Shown: one piece after another, positions 1 to 14,739 of the stretch
Layout of the letters: each line of letters starts with the position of its first letter
Numbering within the stretch: the stretch's first letter is position 1
Assembly: GCA_037013685.1 (NCBI GenBank)
Contig: CM072896.1
Coordinates: 12,845,444-12,909,443 of the forward strand
Source: Acridotheres tristis
Lineage: Eukaryota > Chordata > Aves > Passeriformes > Sturnidae
Length of the DNA stretch: 64,000 nt
Direction of reading: 5' to 3'
Notes under the pieces: model-generated
Told to the model about the DNA's origin: nothing
The model's input: the letters and a program-made list of their open reading frames with translations, nothing else
The model's database searches: none
Translations under genes and position numbers: made by a program

Positions 1-3000
1 TGTTCATGGTCTCCTGTCAGGTACTATCTGATAGGACATTACAGCAACCAAGTGTCTTGCCAAACGTCCTGCAAAACTGGGATATTGTATTTCAGCAGAA
101 TGCAATGGAGTTTTGCCAAATGTCTAACAGCCCTATTATTTCTCCCTGACAGGCTGTTTTACAGAGGTTATTATTTTCTGATTACACCAAATTAAAGTAT
201 GGGTTGCTGGACAGAACAGAAGGATATTTACATTGGATCTCTGGTATCATTATAATGAGATGAAGGGCAAATACAAGCCAGAAATGCTTCACTTAGAGTG
301 ACATTGCAACTTATTATACTGTATATTTACAAAAGAAGAGAAAGATAAAGTAATTTAATCCTTATTTTCAATACAGTCTTAGCAAAGCAAGTCTATTACA
401 CTCACAGTGATTAACCCTCAGGATGCTACATATATACCCCTTAATTGTGAAACAAATGTATGTCTTTAAAAGTACATTGTTAACAAGTAAATTGATAACA
501 AGACCCTCCTTGATTTTAAATAAAATTCAGACTGAATTCTTCCTACATGCTTTACATGGAGGAGAATTATCTCCTACTGTTGTCATCTCACTTGGTAGGC
601 ACATAGCACTAATTTGGCAATATTGAAGTCCTATGACAAATAGCACCCATTGATATACAAGCTATAATTTTTTTCTAATAATTCCCTTTCCTTTTGACTG
701 TGTGTGGAAAATGGTATGGAGTGAGCAGAGTCAGCCCTGCAGTCCCAAGAGTGTAACATCCAACAAAGATGAGGATGCATCTAAGAGGCAATAATAGTAT
801 AGCAAATGGAATTATTTCTATTCCACAACAAAATAGCAGGAGATTATTTTTCTGCTTTGCATTCTTTCTGTAAGACACTCAAGTTTCATGTGTTCAGCAC
901 ACAGCACTATCTACTCATATGCTGATGTGCATAGCAAACAAGTATATACTGTTTTCTAATTTCAAAGAAATCAGCACAACTGTAAATGGTAATTAAGACA
1001 TAATTTTTCTGGCCCCATATACATTTGCATAAAAATTAAATCTTCATGACATTTGTAGTTTCCAACAATACAGTAAAATAATGCTGCATAGAACAGAAAC
1101 AGAGCTTACATCTGTTATATTAACCATGGGAAAAGAAGAATGGCACATATGTTAAAGATTAATACTGATCACATTACATAGAAATCTGGGCTAATAGTAA
1201 TAACAAAGAGAAAACTGAAAAACCTATCAAGGGTCACATCTGAAATCTAAGAATATAATAACCTTCTGAACTTGATGTTTAGGTGTTAATGGTTATAAAT
1301 TTTTTTTATCTTGGCAAAGGTATTCCTGATCTGCCCTAGAGTAACACCTTGGCAGCTGCAGTTGTGTAAGTTGCTGGTATTGCCCTTTCTGATAGGCAGA
1401 GGTTACTACCCACAGCACAGACAACAAAACTGAACAGTATATTGCTTGCAACTTTTTTCTTTTTACTCTAGGCAATCCTCAAAAACATATTTAGAAGTTC
1501 CTGAATCGACAAAATGAAGCCTGCTGTCTTATCAGCCCTCAGTTAAAAGAGAAACGATCATAGAAAAAATTATACCATCAAGTTAAATACCTCAATGACA
1601 GGAAGAATATAATTATTAATGAGATCAAAAAGTTTAAGTTTACAGCTTCAGTCCAAGGTCTTTCAAAGTCAGTTAAATTCCCATTCGACTACAAGAAGGA
1701 CTGTGTTATGTAAAAAAAAGCCATGTTGCACTTCAGATTTCTTAAACATATCTCCTGTATATGTCAGTGTGTCTGCAATTGGTTCTTAACGAATCCTTAC
1801 TACGGCCAGTTCTATTTATAAATTCTCCATTTATTTCTGAAATTTTATCAGCATAAAATCCAGAAAGCAATTTTGTATTTCCATGTTTCATTCAGGAATT
1901 CTCTTTGAAAAAACTCAAACATTTAGCTCCTATAAAGTAGCACCCCGCATGAACTGGGTGAAGCTTCTTTCAAAGACCTTCATCCCCAGCCCCAAGAAAA
2001 AAAGAAAAACAAACCTTCTACACAGCCTTTCATTGGGAGTCCATTTCTATTCAGGAACGACTGGGGTCCACTGTTCCCTTTCTCACACCTTTCTTACAAA
2101 ACTACCTTAGTTTTCCCATCACTAGGAAACACATTCACTTCCTTACCAAAGCTTATGCCCTCCATCTTCTTTCAAAGACCTTCTAAAATTCCTTTTTGTA
2201 AGTTCTCCTGCTATTCATAAAACTTTCCACAGTTCCAAAACTCATCATTTCACTATTTTGGAAAATACTGGGAAGCTGCTGCTCTTATCCAGCTTTCTAG
2301 AATACTGTATACCACAGCTGACTTTCACTATAAATGAAATCTCATTAAAATTTAACACACATTAAATAAGAAAATCCTATCAACTCATGATGAAAATACA
2401 TAAATATTTTTAGATCATTCATACTTTCTTATACTCAAGACTTACTCTGTGTTCCATTTCCTCATCTATAATACTGGAATTGGACTTCTATCACTCCTGT
2501 TCTCTGTAGGCCTAATTCCCACAATGGGGTGTACTTCTGAGGAGTTCCACTGCGTGTTTTTCCAGCTACATATTTACAATATCTTGCAGAAAAGGATTTC
2601 AATGTTGGATATAGTATTTCAGTACAGTTTTAGTAGAAATACTAGTGCAAAAATGTTACCAAAAAAATAGTTTAAGCACTTCATAAATAAAGTACTGTAA
2701 GCAAAATGACTTTTTGTATATCCCCTGGGATCCCAGCCACAAATGCCAGGGAAACAGTTTGAGAAGCAACCACAAAAATAGAAAGTTGGATATCTGATTA
2801 AAAATAACCCAGAACAAATGAATAGCATTAGATTTAAGAATAAGATAATTTTATTCTGTAGTGTTAACCACAAGTCAGATCTCACCATTTAAAAGGAAAC
2901 TAGCATTAGTAGCAGACAAAAGCCATTAGCAGAAATACAAGTGGTAAGATTGCCATGAAAACTGAGAAAGAAAATAAAAGGTGGAAAAACACAGACTTCT

Positions 3001-4440
3001 GTAGAGAAAGAAACGCATAGCAGTGTATTAAAATGGATGTTACTTGTGAATACTGGTCATTGTAATATTGTGGGATTTTGTCACCACAAGCTTTCTGTAA
3101 ACTAAGGAGCAAGTGCTTAACAGGGCCACTAGCTATACAGAAAGTTGGGACTTTAATGAAAATAAAAATATGTGAATGTGAACAGCAGAAAAAGGAATCA
3201 GTTAATAGTAAATTTTAGTCACAAAATTACTGTAAAGTAACTCTGATCAGAAACTGGCAAGGTTGAGATCTAGCTACTATAAAAGTAACATTACTGGACC
3301 TGTCATATTAACTTGCAGTTGTAATTCAACAATACAAATGTTCTGCCTCTGGCAGTGCTTTCAAACAGTTCTCCCGAGGCAGCCAAAATCCCCAAAATTT
3401 ACAAGTACAGATTACTCTGGCCATACATATTTTTACTTAGATCCCAATGACTGTATTTTCACCACAAATTAAGACATGCCCCAAGAACATTTTCAGCACT
3501 GGAGACATTCTCTATCCACGTGGTTAACACAAAAGGTAAGAGAACCAAGAGAGGAGGCTTTGGTCCCTGTTTCATGCAGGGGACTGTTTGCTCCAAGCAC
3601 ACATCATTTGTGTATCATAGGTGCAATGAAAATAGCTCTTAAGCAGGTACCTCAGAAGACCTACAGAGCAGAAGGATACCACCCTGGCAAGGAGCTCAAA
3701 GACATCTTCATACTCATATATCTGGACCACCCAAGCACCTAAATCATTTGTCTAGTTCTCAGCCCATCCTTTAACACAATGCAGAAGATTTAAGTACATC
3801 ATATGCAACCTAGGTAAGTATCTTCACTCCTCAACAATGCCTGAGTAATGCTGTTGGCAGAGTGACCCAGGTAAATAATATCAGCCATCCAACTGCACTG
3901 ACAGGCTCAGATTCAACTTTTCATTTCTTTTCCTCAAGCACAAAGAGCTTCTGAGGAGATGGACATTGGCCTGATTAAGAGCAATCCCAGTAAAACTGGT
4001 CCCCAGAATATCCATTCCACAAATGCCTGTACTCTTCAAAAATCCCTCCTTAAAACCAGAAGCGTGTATGCCTTGGGTAAAAGGGTTTAATCTCATTCTA
4101 AATAAACATGGCAGCATAGCAGGAAACCTAGAGGAAAGTGAGAGAGCTAAAGACATTAGGGCACATCCAAAGTCAACAAGCAATCAGCCAGACCTTCAGC
4201 TAACACAAACCAGCACTATCTTCATTAACTTCTTTGGCTCAGAATCAACTTCTAGGCTTACAACACACAGACCACACGTGACTTCCTCCATCAAACTTTT
4301 CACAAGCCAAATCTCAGCCTCACCCACCTCCTCCTCCCACAACTTCTTGGTTCATCCTGTTCCAACACAGCTGGGCTTCATTACTGCACCCTCCTCAGCC
4401 CTGTGAAAGCACGTCCTGCACAAAGCTCAGCCCTCCTTTG
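1..4440. other. Intergenic DNA, no gene seen
   Basis: AT-rich, largely unique sequence. Open frames here are short, carry no recognisable domains and have no consistent splice signals. I see no transposon, RNA gene or CpG cluster. It lies more than 33 kb upstream of the AGTR1 promoter, so it is either intergenic or intronic to something outside the window. The sequence does not decide between these. Confidence 0.6.
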
Positions 4441-7400
4441 CTTTTCTCCATGCTAGAGAAGCTTCAAAGCACCACCTAATGGCACAAGTAACATTCTGAA
4501 TATTAACTTTTTACACTGTTTCTAGAGTATTCTATCATAGGGAGATACAGTTTCATATAAGTAATTTTAGTGGCCACTTCCCAAAGAATGCAAGGTACAA
4601 AAATGGGAAATATTATTTTATCCCACATCAAGGAAAAGGCATTGCATTTTAACAAGACATATTTATGCAAAGGCATATCTTTCTATACTGTATGTTAGAG
4701 TTCACAGATACCCTCAATTTGGCTTAAATATGGAGTTCATTAGTGCAGTGACCACAATTCCACATCTGGGTTTAGAAGCAACTGAGTGAACTGTACTGCA
4801 GAGAAGTTAACAAGACCGTTTCTACTCTCAACTGCACATGAAAGGAAAAAAATGTGCTGAACAAAACATTTTAAGACCTCAGCTGTGGGCTGCCTTATAC
4901 CATTAGTACTTACTAAACAGAAATTGGAATGGGAAGCTGTGTGATTGCTTACTTTACCCAGAGTTTACCACTTGGCTACTGTAATGTTCTCAGCTACTTT
5001 CAAGAGAACAAACAAAATGAAAAACTGTGATTTCATTCACAAGTTTGGAGTGGATTTTGGCAGGACACTACAGATTGCTGTGGTCAACCTCTGACTCTGA
5101 AGTAATCTGCCTGTTACTTTATTCCATACTGAGCAGAACACATGAACACCCTTCCTGCATCCATTCACTCCATAAACAGCCAGAACAGTCAGTGGTGTGT
5201 GTATACATATTTATAGGTATCCTTTATATTTTAGTATCCAAACTTGCCCACATGTGGCACATCAAAATTAATAGAACTGATATTGCTCCAGCACCATCCA
5301 AGAGTTTTATCTCCGTAAAAAGAAATTATGCAAGAGGAACAGATGTTATTCTGCTGCTAGCTAGTAAGAATTATATCTTCCCATCTAGAGAGTTTCTTTT
5401 ATGCAAAAATCATCACAATATTATAATATAATACTCCTGCAGGTAGAAAAATAAAGAAAAGAAAAAATTAAAGCATATAATTACATTGTGCAGCAAGTCA
5501 GTAGCAGATCTAGAAACATAATTCATAACTCAGCACTGTTCCAAAACTCTACTCACTCAGCTGTACAAAAAGCATATGGCATGTCACAACTCTAAGCAAA
5601 GGAATAGCATGGCTGGACTTCATATTCCCCAGTTCCAAATCCCTCTCAGACGACAATTTAGAGATATTGGCAATGCCATTCTTCTGATTCCAAATTATCA
5701 ATCTGACTTTATTTAAAAAGAAAAACCCAAACCAAATGAAACAATTTCCTTTCTGAAAGTGAATGCACTTAATGTGGGTTTCCAGCACTCTGCAGGAACA
5801 TAAGTTGCCTACATGCACTAGAGGTTGGAAATATGACATGTAAACAAAAATGGTGAGAGAATAAGAGTCATAAGAAAGAATGTCTCTTTTTCTTCAAAAG
5901 CTTCAATATTAAAAGTAAGGGTGTATGAACACTTTTATCATATACAGGAACTTTCTGTCATATAGGATTCAGAGCACCCAGCAGGATATGAACTTTAAAT
6001 ACCCAATGCATGACAACCAAGTATTCACGTCACGTGGCTTCCACAGACACAAAGGAAAAACAACGGTTATTCCCCCTTAAAAACACTCATATATGAATCA
6101 AAACATCAACATACCTGTACAATCTTTAATGTCCTTCTTTTCCTAGCTATTGAGATACTGATGTCTCTAGCTAAGATTTTTTTTTAATTTAAATCTTAAA
6201 ACTCTCTTATTCTGCTATGGTATTTGTCTTTGACATGTGGCTACTAAAGCTTTATCTGCCTACTTCAAAATAAGTTGGTACTGAAGCTGTTTCCACAGGA
6301 GCTAGGAAAAAACTGCACCTGTAAATCCTTATTGCTTAATACCTACACTGGAGTTTCTCTATACAGCTTAATGGTCATACTTTTCCCATATGAAGATCTG
6401 CTTTGGGAAGTTTCACTCCTCTTTGGAGTTTTTCACTAGAACTAAATTCAATGTACTTTGAAGTTTAACAAGGGCTTTGGACTTTACAACGAAATCTATT
6501 TTTGTTTGACTCCTCCATACTAACTATATCTTAGTTTCAAATTTGCTTTGTGTGAAATATTTATCCTGTTTGCACAGAAGAAATAATAACTAAATTAATA
6601 GAGAGCAATTTGAACCTGGTATTATTCACGATCAATCAACAGCAAAGGAAGAGTTCAATCTCTTTGTTACAGACTGTAACATTTTTAAACCATGTTTTGG
6701 CTTTTCTTTAGGATTTTTCTTTATATTCACTAAATCACAACAATATTTAGCATACTGAGAACTGTTTATACATCTGTATTTAAGAAGTACTTGCTGTGTT
6801 TATGTTTAAATCAGATAACACAGATGGCTTCCCCCTCCACAACGTTGTAATAAATCTGAATTGTAACTCCCCATTTATTTTTACTCTCTTGACAAGAATC
6901 CTTTGAAATTATCATGCATTTTATTTAAAGGATTTTTTTCGGTTTTCCCATGTTAAAAGAAATCTCCTGGGAGGGAAAAAAAGGCACTTTCAAAGCAAGA
7001 AATATTTCCATTAATAGAAAAATATTTTTAAATTATAAAAATTGAGTAGATTCAGAACTTACTATTTTTTGCCTACAGACTGCGCATAAAGGTTTGTTGT
7101 TTTGCTCTGGATTTTTATTCTTTTAACTAATATAAATTGGGCTAGTAGGAACCAATTTTTTGCTTAGGTTTTATAGAATGCATTTTAGCTGAAGAATGAG
7201 ATTCCATTGAATGTTGAAGACTGTTTTTGTTCCACCTTTACCAGTTCTATTGATGGTATGATTATCCCTGACTTAGCAAGCAGAGGACTGGAAGCTGGAA
7301 AATCAGTTCTCTACTTTTGTTTCTGTCACTGTCTGTTGCTTCATGTCAGTTTCTCTAAAATTCACTGCCATTATAGAAGGAGCACAAATATACAAAAACA

Positions 7401-8829
7401 CAAGTATACAAGTTATTTAAACAAGTAAGACAAAGTCCTCAGCTCCATCATGGTGTAGATCACTTCTCCATAGAAGACAATTCCCACCCTACGTGCCCCT
7501 AAAGCCAACAATTTCATGTGCAGCAGCCAAGAGCCAGGGCTTCCCAAGACTTTGTAAGCATCAAAAGCAGCAGCAAGCCTGGGAGAAACCAGCAGGTCAG
7601 ACTTGACAGGGACAGCTCTGCTGTGTCCTCCTGTCCAGGGCAGAAATGTAGCACCATATGAGATAATGGAGGGAGGCCAAGCTTCATCAGTTTTATTGCT
7701 CAGAAAGTGCTCAGATGCAGAAGAGAATCCACAAAAGAGATATCACACACATTGCAGACTTTTTATTGTTTGTACTGATGCAGGGCAGGATGGCTGGTGG
7801 TAAACAATTTCATTTCCTTCAAGGTATTTACTCAGTTCTTATAACAATGAAAATGAGCATCACACTAGAAAGTGACCCAAGAACAGAGGTCAAGGTCTAC
7901 ACAGGCATACATACCTGCCACCATTAATATTTCCATGTTGCCAGGAGCCAGCGAGACTGCTGGCAGTGCTGAATTTTTTTTTCCATATTACATTTTCCCC
8001 TCATGAATCAATGCTTACGATTTCATTTTAGCCAGCCTTGATAGTGGGGGTTAGTAGCAGCAACTGGTTTATAAACTCCCCATTATTCTAAATATGAAGG
8101 AACTAAATATCTATTTCTGTCTTTCATGGTCTAAAAGGGTTTTTTATTTAATAGTACAGCAGTGTACCTGAGAGTCCAGCCATCCTTTCACATCAATCCT
8201 TCTGTCCTGATTTTCCTGATTCAAACCAATATGAGGGTTGAATCAGATTAAGATTGGCAAAACATACTTAAAGCTCCGTGGAGCTGAACAGGAGATTATA
8301 TATGGTCTGTAACTAGCAAAAATTAAGACATCACAACATAAAAAAAGACAGAACAACTCCCAGATTTTAGCTTAGTTGAAATCTGCATGTTTGTAAATGA
8401 CCAGCGTTAAGGGCATCAGCACAGACATTACAGCTTCCAAATGCTTTTACTTCTGAAGTAACCAGCATGCATTTGCCCCAACTAGTGAGGATAGTGAAGC
8501 TTTCCAGTGTAAGAAATAAGGTTTATTTCACTTTGATAAAGATATTGAAAGAAACCAAACAAACTGTACTGGAATGCTAAAGCATTCAGACTGAATTCAA
8601 GTAAGGAGCTAAATTATTAACTCTTCAGGTTCCTCCAGTTTCTGAAGTGAGGAGGGAGACTTTCTATTACTTCAAAGGAAGGTAAACTTAATTCTCACAG
8701 AGTCTGAGTGAAGGCTGGGCACTAAAACCTCCAAATGCATAAATTTTGTTCTCAGACCAAATACATTCTATAGAAACCACTCAGTGATGGCAAATTATAA
8801 CACTAGACACTAGACACTTCACACATATG
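4441..8829. other. Intergenic DNA, no gene seen
   Basis: AT-rich unique sequence with no recognisable coding content. The only point of note is a 14-bp match to a CTCF-like core (CCACCTAATGGCAC, 4472-4485) that departs from the usual consensus at two positions. A T-rich, A-rich patch around 6900-7050 looks like ordinary low-complexity DNA. Confidence 0.55.
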
Positions 8830-8910
8830 CAAAACAAACACCAAAACAAACAAAAAACCAAAAACAAAACAAAAAAAAAACCACCAAAATCAAACAAAAA
8901 ACCCCAAACA
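8830..8910. repeat. A-rich simple repeat (CAAAA/CAAAC type)
   Basis: The + strand is almost only A and C, in irregular CAAAA, CAAAC and CCAAAA units with a run of ten A near 8871-8880. It is a degenerate low-complexity tract. No element body is attached on either side that I can recognise, so I do not call it a retroelement tail. Confidence 0.8.
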
Positions 8911-11900
8911 TTTTCATGGGAACAGAAACTAAATCGTTAATTTGTTTTTAGTTTGCTAAATTTTGTCTAACAATACGTTTTTATAATATCATAAGACAAA
9001 AGAGTTTATGAGCCCATTGATAACACTTCAATGCATTAATAAATGCATTTTTCTTTGCACATGATGTCTTAGAAGAAAACAATGCCTTCACAAGTGACAC
9101 CAGCTGCAACCATGCAAGGATTTGTACCTCACTCTGGGACTTCCAGCTTCAGGTTGAGTCTCTCATCCCATGGGTCAAGATTGTGCTAATTACTGCCCTG
9201 CAATATTCCTGGATGGGCACAACCCCTTCCATGAAAACAGATCATTTAAATGGCATAAAATCTGTAGAAATTGTCCATAGAGAAAAAAGAAATTACCTGA
9301 AAAAAATACCAGTGGTCACAGAAGGCCACCATAAACTCATCATAAAAAGAAAAATACTGGCTGTAGTTATTCAGAGAATGTAGCTCACTAAGAATACTTT
9401 TTCTAAAAAACGAAGAGATCTCTTGTGCCAAGAAGGAAAACATTATTTTAAAGTTGGCCAGGTCAATGGAATATACGTTTGGAAAGATATCAGCTGTGAA
9501 GAAATAATGAAATATTTAATTCAGATAAATTTTGCAAGGAAAAAAAACCTCGTCAGGTATTTTCTTGTCATTTCTATTGGTTGCCTCCTTTTTTTTTTTT
9601 TTTTTTAATGGTTATGTCTCTCCCTTTTTCCAAGTGCTCCAACTCCAAGTTCTCCAACTTCACTGTAAAAATCAGGTATTGCTTAACAGTTAAAGGATCC
9701 TGTTCCAAATAATTTGATAAACTCCAGGAAGAAGCACTTGAAGAGGCCCAAGCAATTCAGTGCCAAACCCCCTCCTACTTCCCTGCTCAGCAGAGGAGCT
9801 GGCAGGGCACATCAAAATTATGACCATGCCACATAACTTCATAAGAACTCCATCTTGAAGACCCTTGAAGGATTATTGTGCATTACTACATCAGTCTGAA
9901 AAGCAGGCTGCTCTTAAATGAAAGATTGGGGTGGCAGTGACAGTCTCCTTATGAACATCATAAACTCTTTATGACACTTCCACAGATACCCCTTAGGTTA
10001 TTTTATAGTTCTACCACTAAAAGCAAGACTCGCACAAATAGATTTAGGTTGGTAATACAAGATAGTAAAGCACAAAGCCTAAGAGACCCAGACGCAATTT
10101 CATCTTTAAAACATTTCAGTTGACTTTATGGATTTTAGAATTTACTATTTGATTTTATTGCACAGCAACAAAGATTACATGTGGAGCAAGAACCCTTTCA
10201 TAAAAGGCCAGATATATCCTTATACCATTTCTACATTGTATTTAATTTAGGACAGTTTAGTAAAAAAGGCAGATCACTCCATGAAGTGAAGCATCATGGC
10301 AAGTAGCTCTAACGATTCAGCACTGATAAAGTCAGACATGTATGTTCAAAGGCCCCTCCACTGTTAAGCACTGCTTAAAGCTTTGTAGAAACTATTTTAG
10401 CACATGCAAATAGCCCTTAAAAGGCTTTTTAGTCAGGAAATTACATTGGCTGTTCACTATTGAGTACTGATCATGAGACCACAGGACTGCAGAACAGAGA
10501 GCACCTTCTTGTACCATGAGTAAGGTCTCATGTTTCCAGGCTAGAATACACTTTCACGTGTGTAAACCACTTTGCTTTCCAAGTAGGAGTACAGCTAGGG
10601 CTCTCCTTTAGTTACATGGATTTTGGCCAATGGAATGTTTACAGAACCAAGCATTTGAGAAGTTTTATTTCTGTGTATATTCCCAGAAAGGGGAAACTTT
10701 AAACCATGCCTTATGCTAGTTGAAGTGAAGGTTAAACACCTAACTGCCTCTCTGCTTCCAGACATTTATTAGGCTGACTTTATAAAGCCAGGCAAAATAA
10801 CAGATAGAAGTGGTTGGACCCATTTTTTTAAACAACATTTGTTAGCAACAGCTTTCCACAACAACATTCTCCCCAAAAATCTATCAATTAAAAAATGTTT
10901 TATTATCATCATCACCAGCTTGCAGATGCATGCATCAGTAGGAGAAAAATAATTTCCTGCATCACAGAACAGAGAAGACAAAATTCACAGGGACAAGACT
11001 TGGAATTTGCAGATCTACACTGAAATCCCTACCACTCACACTGCTGGCTGATGATACCCGTGGCCTCCCTGCTCTCCTCACAAGGCATCAGAACACACAC
11101 ACTCCCTGCCTTCAGGCCTCACACAGAAAGGCCACGTGTCAGCATAAGGAGTTAGGAAAGTAGAAGTGGCTTTTTCTTTTTTCCACAAAACAGCACATGC
11201 AAAAATTTACTAAGACCATTGTTTAGACAGGAAGCTCCTGCTCCAAAGCATAGGGCCTCTAACATAAAAGTCACCTGAAATGCATCTTCCTTTCTTAAAA
11301 AAATATTATGACAACAAATTCTCTCAGAATTCAATACAAGTTTCTAATTAAAATCTTCCACGATTTTTTTGGTTTCAGACAGGTAACCATCATGGAAAGC
11401 ACTAGAGCACACTAAAATATGGCAATGTTGTAAGCATCCGAAAACAGTCACAGGAGATAAACATCCAGCCCCTGGTCTGTACTCAGAACACTCGAGAGCA
11501 TCCCACAGCTCCAGCTCTCTAATAATTCATTGGGTACTCACAGTTAACTGGACCAAAATCTTGATCCTGTTCAAGTCTCTAGTGTAAGTCCCAAGTCTCT
11601 GCTCTTCTGTAGCTCTCTGGACCCAGTTTAGCTTGAGGACATTTTGCTGAAAGGTTTGAATGCCTTAAATGTGCCCATTACTATCCATCAGTAGGACAAA
11701 TCTGTATTTCTCCTAAATGCCTGGTATTAATCACATGAAATAAGAATAATTTACCCCATATAGCCATTCAGGAGCTAAGTGGTTTTCCCTGCAAACACCA
11801 GTTTTATTGTGTTGTGGGGTAGAGAAGAAAGCCTTGAAACATCAGCTTCTGAATTGAATTCAGACACTTTCTGAAATAAAATCTCATCTTCCTTACTGAA

Positions 11901-14739
11901 TTTAATAATTGATCCAAATACTTTTCTTAAAAACTGTTTTTCTTCAGCCCTAGACAAAAGGTACCAAGAGTCCTGGATCATCCATTAATTTCTTCATTTT
12001 TCACACATTTAAACTTAAACCTCATAACAGTTTAGGTCTGACGCCAAGGGGGAATGACCGCATGAGTCGGATGCAGTCAAATAAAAAAGCATCACTTTAA
12101 GTTTATGGTGTTTTCTGAGACCAAAGTCTTCCCTTTAAAGGCTTTAATAAAGGTTTCATTTAAAATAATTTTTTTCATTTAAACTCTTAGTTAAATGGTG
12201 ACAGTCTTCCCAGTAATAATGCCAGAAAAGGAATCCTATCAGGCTGTCTTCAGTTTACGAATTATTAGCTCTCCCTCAATGAATCAAAGCTCCCTGATAC
12301 CAACCAAGAAAAAAAATCAGAAAACACACTATTTTTTGGCCAATGCTAAAAAAAGTACTTTGCTCTACTGTGCAAGAACAAAAATAAATTAGTTCTGTAT
12401 CTAAATTAAAATGTCCACACACACTCTAGCTGAAGTAAATAATACTTCTGGAAACAAGAGTGTGGAATATGAGGAAGGTTAACAATTCAGTGATTCTATT
12501 AAGACATTATGTGTGTAAGCAGGGGACAGACACCAGCTGCAGGGTCTTGCCAGCCACAGCACAGATCCCACCCATTAGAATGGGACATTTATGAGGATTT
12601 TAAATTGACTGAACTTCTGTGACTTTCAAGTAACAAGAAAATTGCTAAAGGTTTTCTTTCCCCCTTAACATCTTGTGTCTGATATGACACTGTTCTTCTC
12701 AGTTACACAGCACAAACAGAATTCCACTAACACATTCCCATACATGGGAAGAACCTCTGCCCTGCTTAGAGTTCTATAGGTACAACAAGAAATTCCAAGA
12801 ATTTTAATTTCTTGCCATGCTCCTAATAATAAACATGCATTGTAGCTCTTTTAAAAGCAGACAATTTACATTACTCTTTTAACGCCACTGGCCCCATGAC
12901 TCTAAATCTTTATCTGCATTACTATTCTCAAACATATTACTGACATTTAATACTTATGGGAGAGGGAAATGCCTTGACCTCTTCCATAAGGAAGTTGTTC
13001 ATCACTGGATTTGATCCAAAGGGAATGTTAACAATGGTACAGAAAAGTGGTTAACCATTTTTTGTAAATATAAAAACCATCTCTGCTCAAGGATATGCTT
13101 CCGTCTTACTGTGGGAAATACACTAAGAGGCAACATATTAACTTTGGTTTGTTTGTATGAACTCTTATCTTCAAACGTGGGCATACAGCTCTGAAATTAT
13201 TCCACCTGACAGCTGAGGGATTGCTCCAATGTCCACTCAAGAAAAACGTAAGATTTAAACTGATTATGTGAGGAATGGAACCAGGTTCCCGTGCATACAC
13301 TGCAAACATACCCCACATGGCAGCACTGAGAGAAACTCTTGGGAAGAGCACATAAGCACACTCCCTAGAGCCCCTCTGCTTTGCCCAGTATCTATGATGT
13401 ACCTCCATTAGGAATGTCAGAGGACACATCTCTGCCTATTCCCTTTCACATACTAACAGATACAGGCAGTAGCCTCTGCCTCCCTCTCAATAACATTCCT
13501 GAGGCTGCCCAATATTTTGTTGACTGTTTTGACCACCACACACTGACATGGCAATTTTAAGGAACTGTAAATGATGGCTTAGATGGCTTAATGACCTCTT
13601 TCCTGAGTTTCAACTGCCAGCCCCAAGTCCAAAATCATGCAGGATTACCTGTGCTGCTCTTCCTGAAGCTTTATCTCCTGCCTTTCTGTCCACTCACACA
13701 GTCATGTAAAGTTCCCTCCCCATGTGCTCTAAGAGTCAGTCAAGGCACTATTGTCACAACACAGATGGGTTAAGAAATATCTAGTAACCTTACGGAAAAA
13801 AAGGATAAAGGGAAATCCACAGGGTTGTTCTCGTTATAACTGAGAATTTTGTTCAGAGTGATAATGGGCAATTATTATTTTATTATTAGATTGGTAGATT
13901 TGGAATTTAATAAAATAGTCATTCCTTTCATTCACCAAGTGACTAGGACTCACAGTTGAAGGAATAAATCAGGTTTGCTACATCTAGAAGACTTAGAAAA
14001 AATAAAAATCACTTATTTCTTTCTGTCCATGAAATCTCAGGAATGAGATGGTGGCATTAGTCTAGAAAGGGTGACACAGGCCACCTGTTACTATTAACAT
14101 GCTCATTATTTGGCTAGTATTAGGGGAAGGACAGGTTACTTTTGCAAACCTCGTGGGGTTCTGTTGAAAAAAACAGCTGTTCACACAGTGAGTACCCACC
14201 ACAGGCAGGTCAGTTGCTACATTCAGACTTTGGCCACACTTGTACCACCTAAGGTTAACTTGGACAGCAGCTCATACACAGCACAACAGGGTCAAATACA
14301 GGTCCCATGATATCGCTCCACATAATAAATAAAGCAGGAAAAACGTGACCCACAGTGTGAGATTTGGCAGCCTTTCATAGCTCCATCCCTGCAGCAGCTG
14401 TGCCCTTGGAAAGGCAGAGCCACGCTGCCAGTGCAAGCAGCCAGCAGAGCTGCAGGGGGGTCACTCAGGAATGAAGGATTCCTCTCCTCTGCTGCTCTCT
14501 CAGGACAGTAACCCACCATGCTGGAAAACAGAGCAGAGACACAGAAGACTCTAGAAATTCTCACTAGAATTTTTAAAGAAAGTTCATTTAATCCATTTTG
14601 TAGTCTCTTGCTCCCTCTCTATTACTTTCCTTTTACTATACAACTCTAATTAAGAGGAAGGTGTTCTTGGAGTCCTTTGTAATAAGAAAAAGAACCAAAA
14701 GACAATCTCCTCTTTTACCATACTGGAAAGGAATTAATT
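8911..14739. other. Intergenic DNA, no gene seen
   Basis: Mostly unique AT-rich sequence. It includes a T18 homopolymer at about 9589-9606. Moderately GC-rich patches (about 11030-11140 and 14340-14520) do not contain CpG clusters or convincing exons. No transposon or RNA gene was recognised. Confidence 0.55.

Noticed and set aside
12045..12060. CTCF-like CCAAGGGGG
   Set aside because: Too few core positions match.
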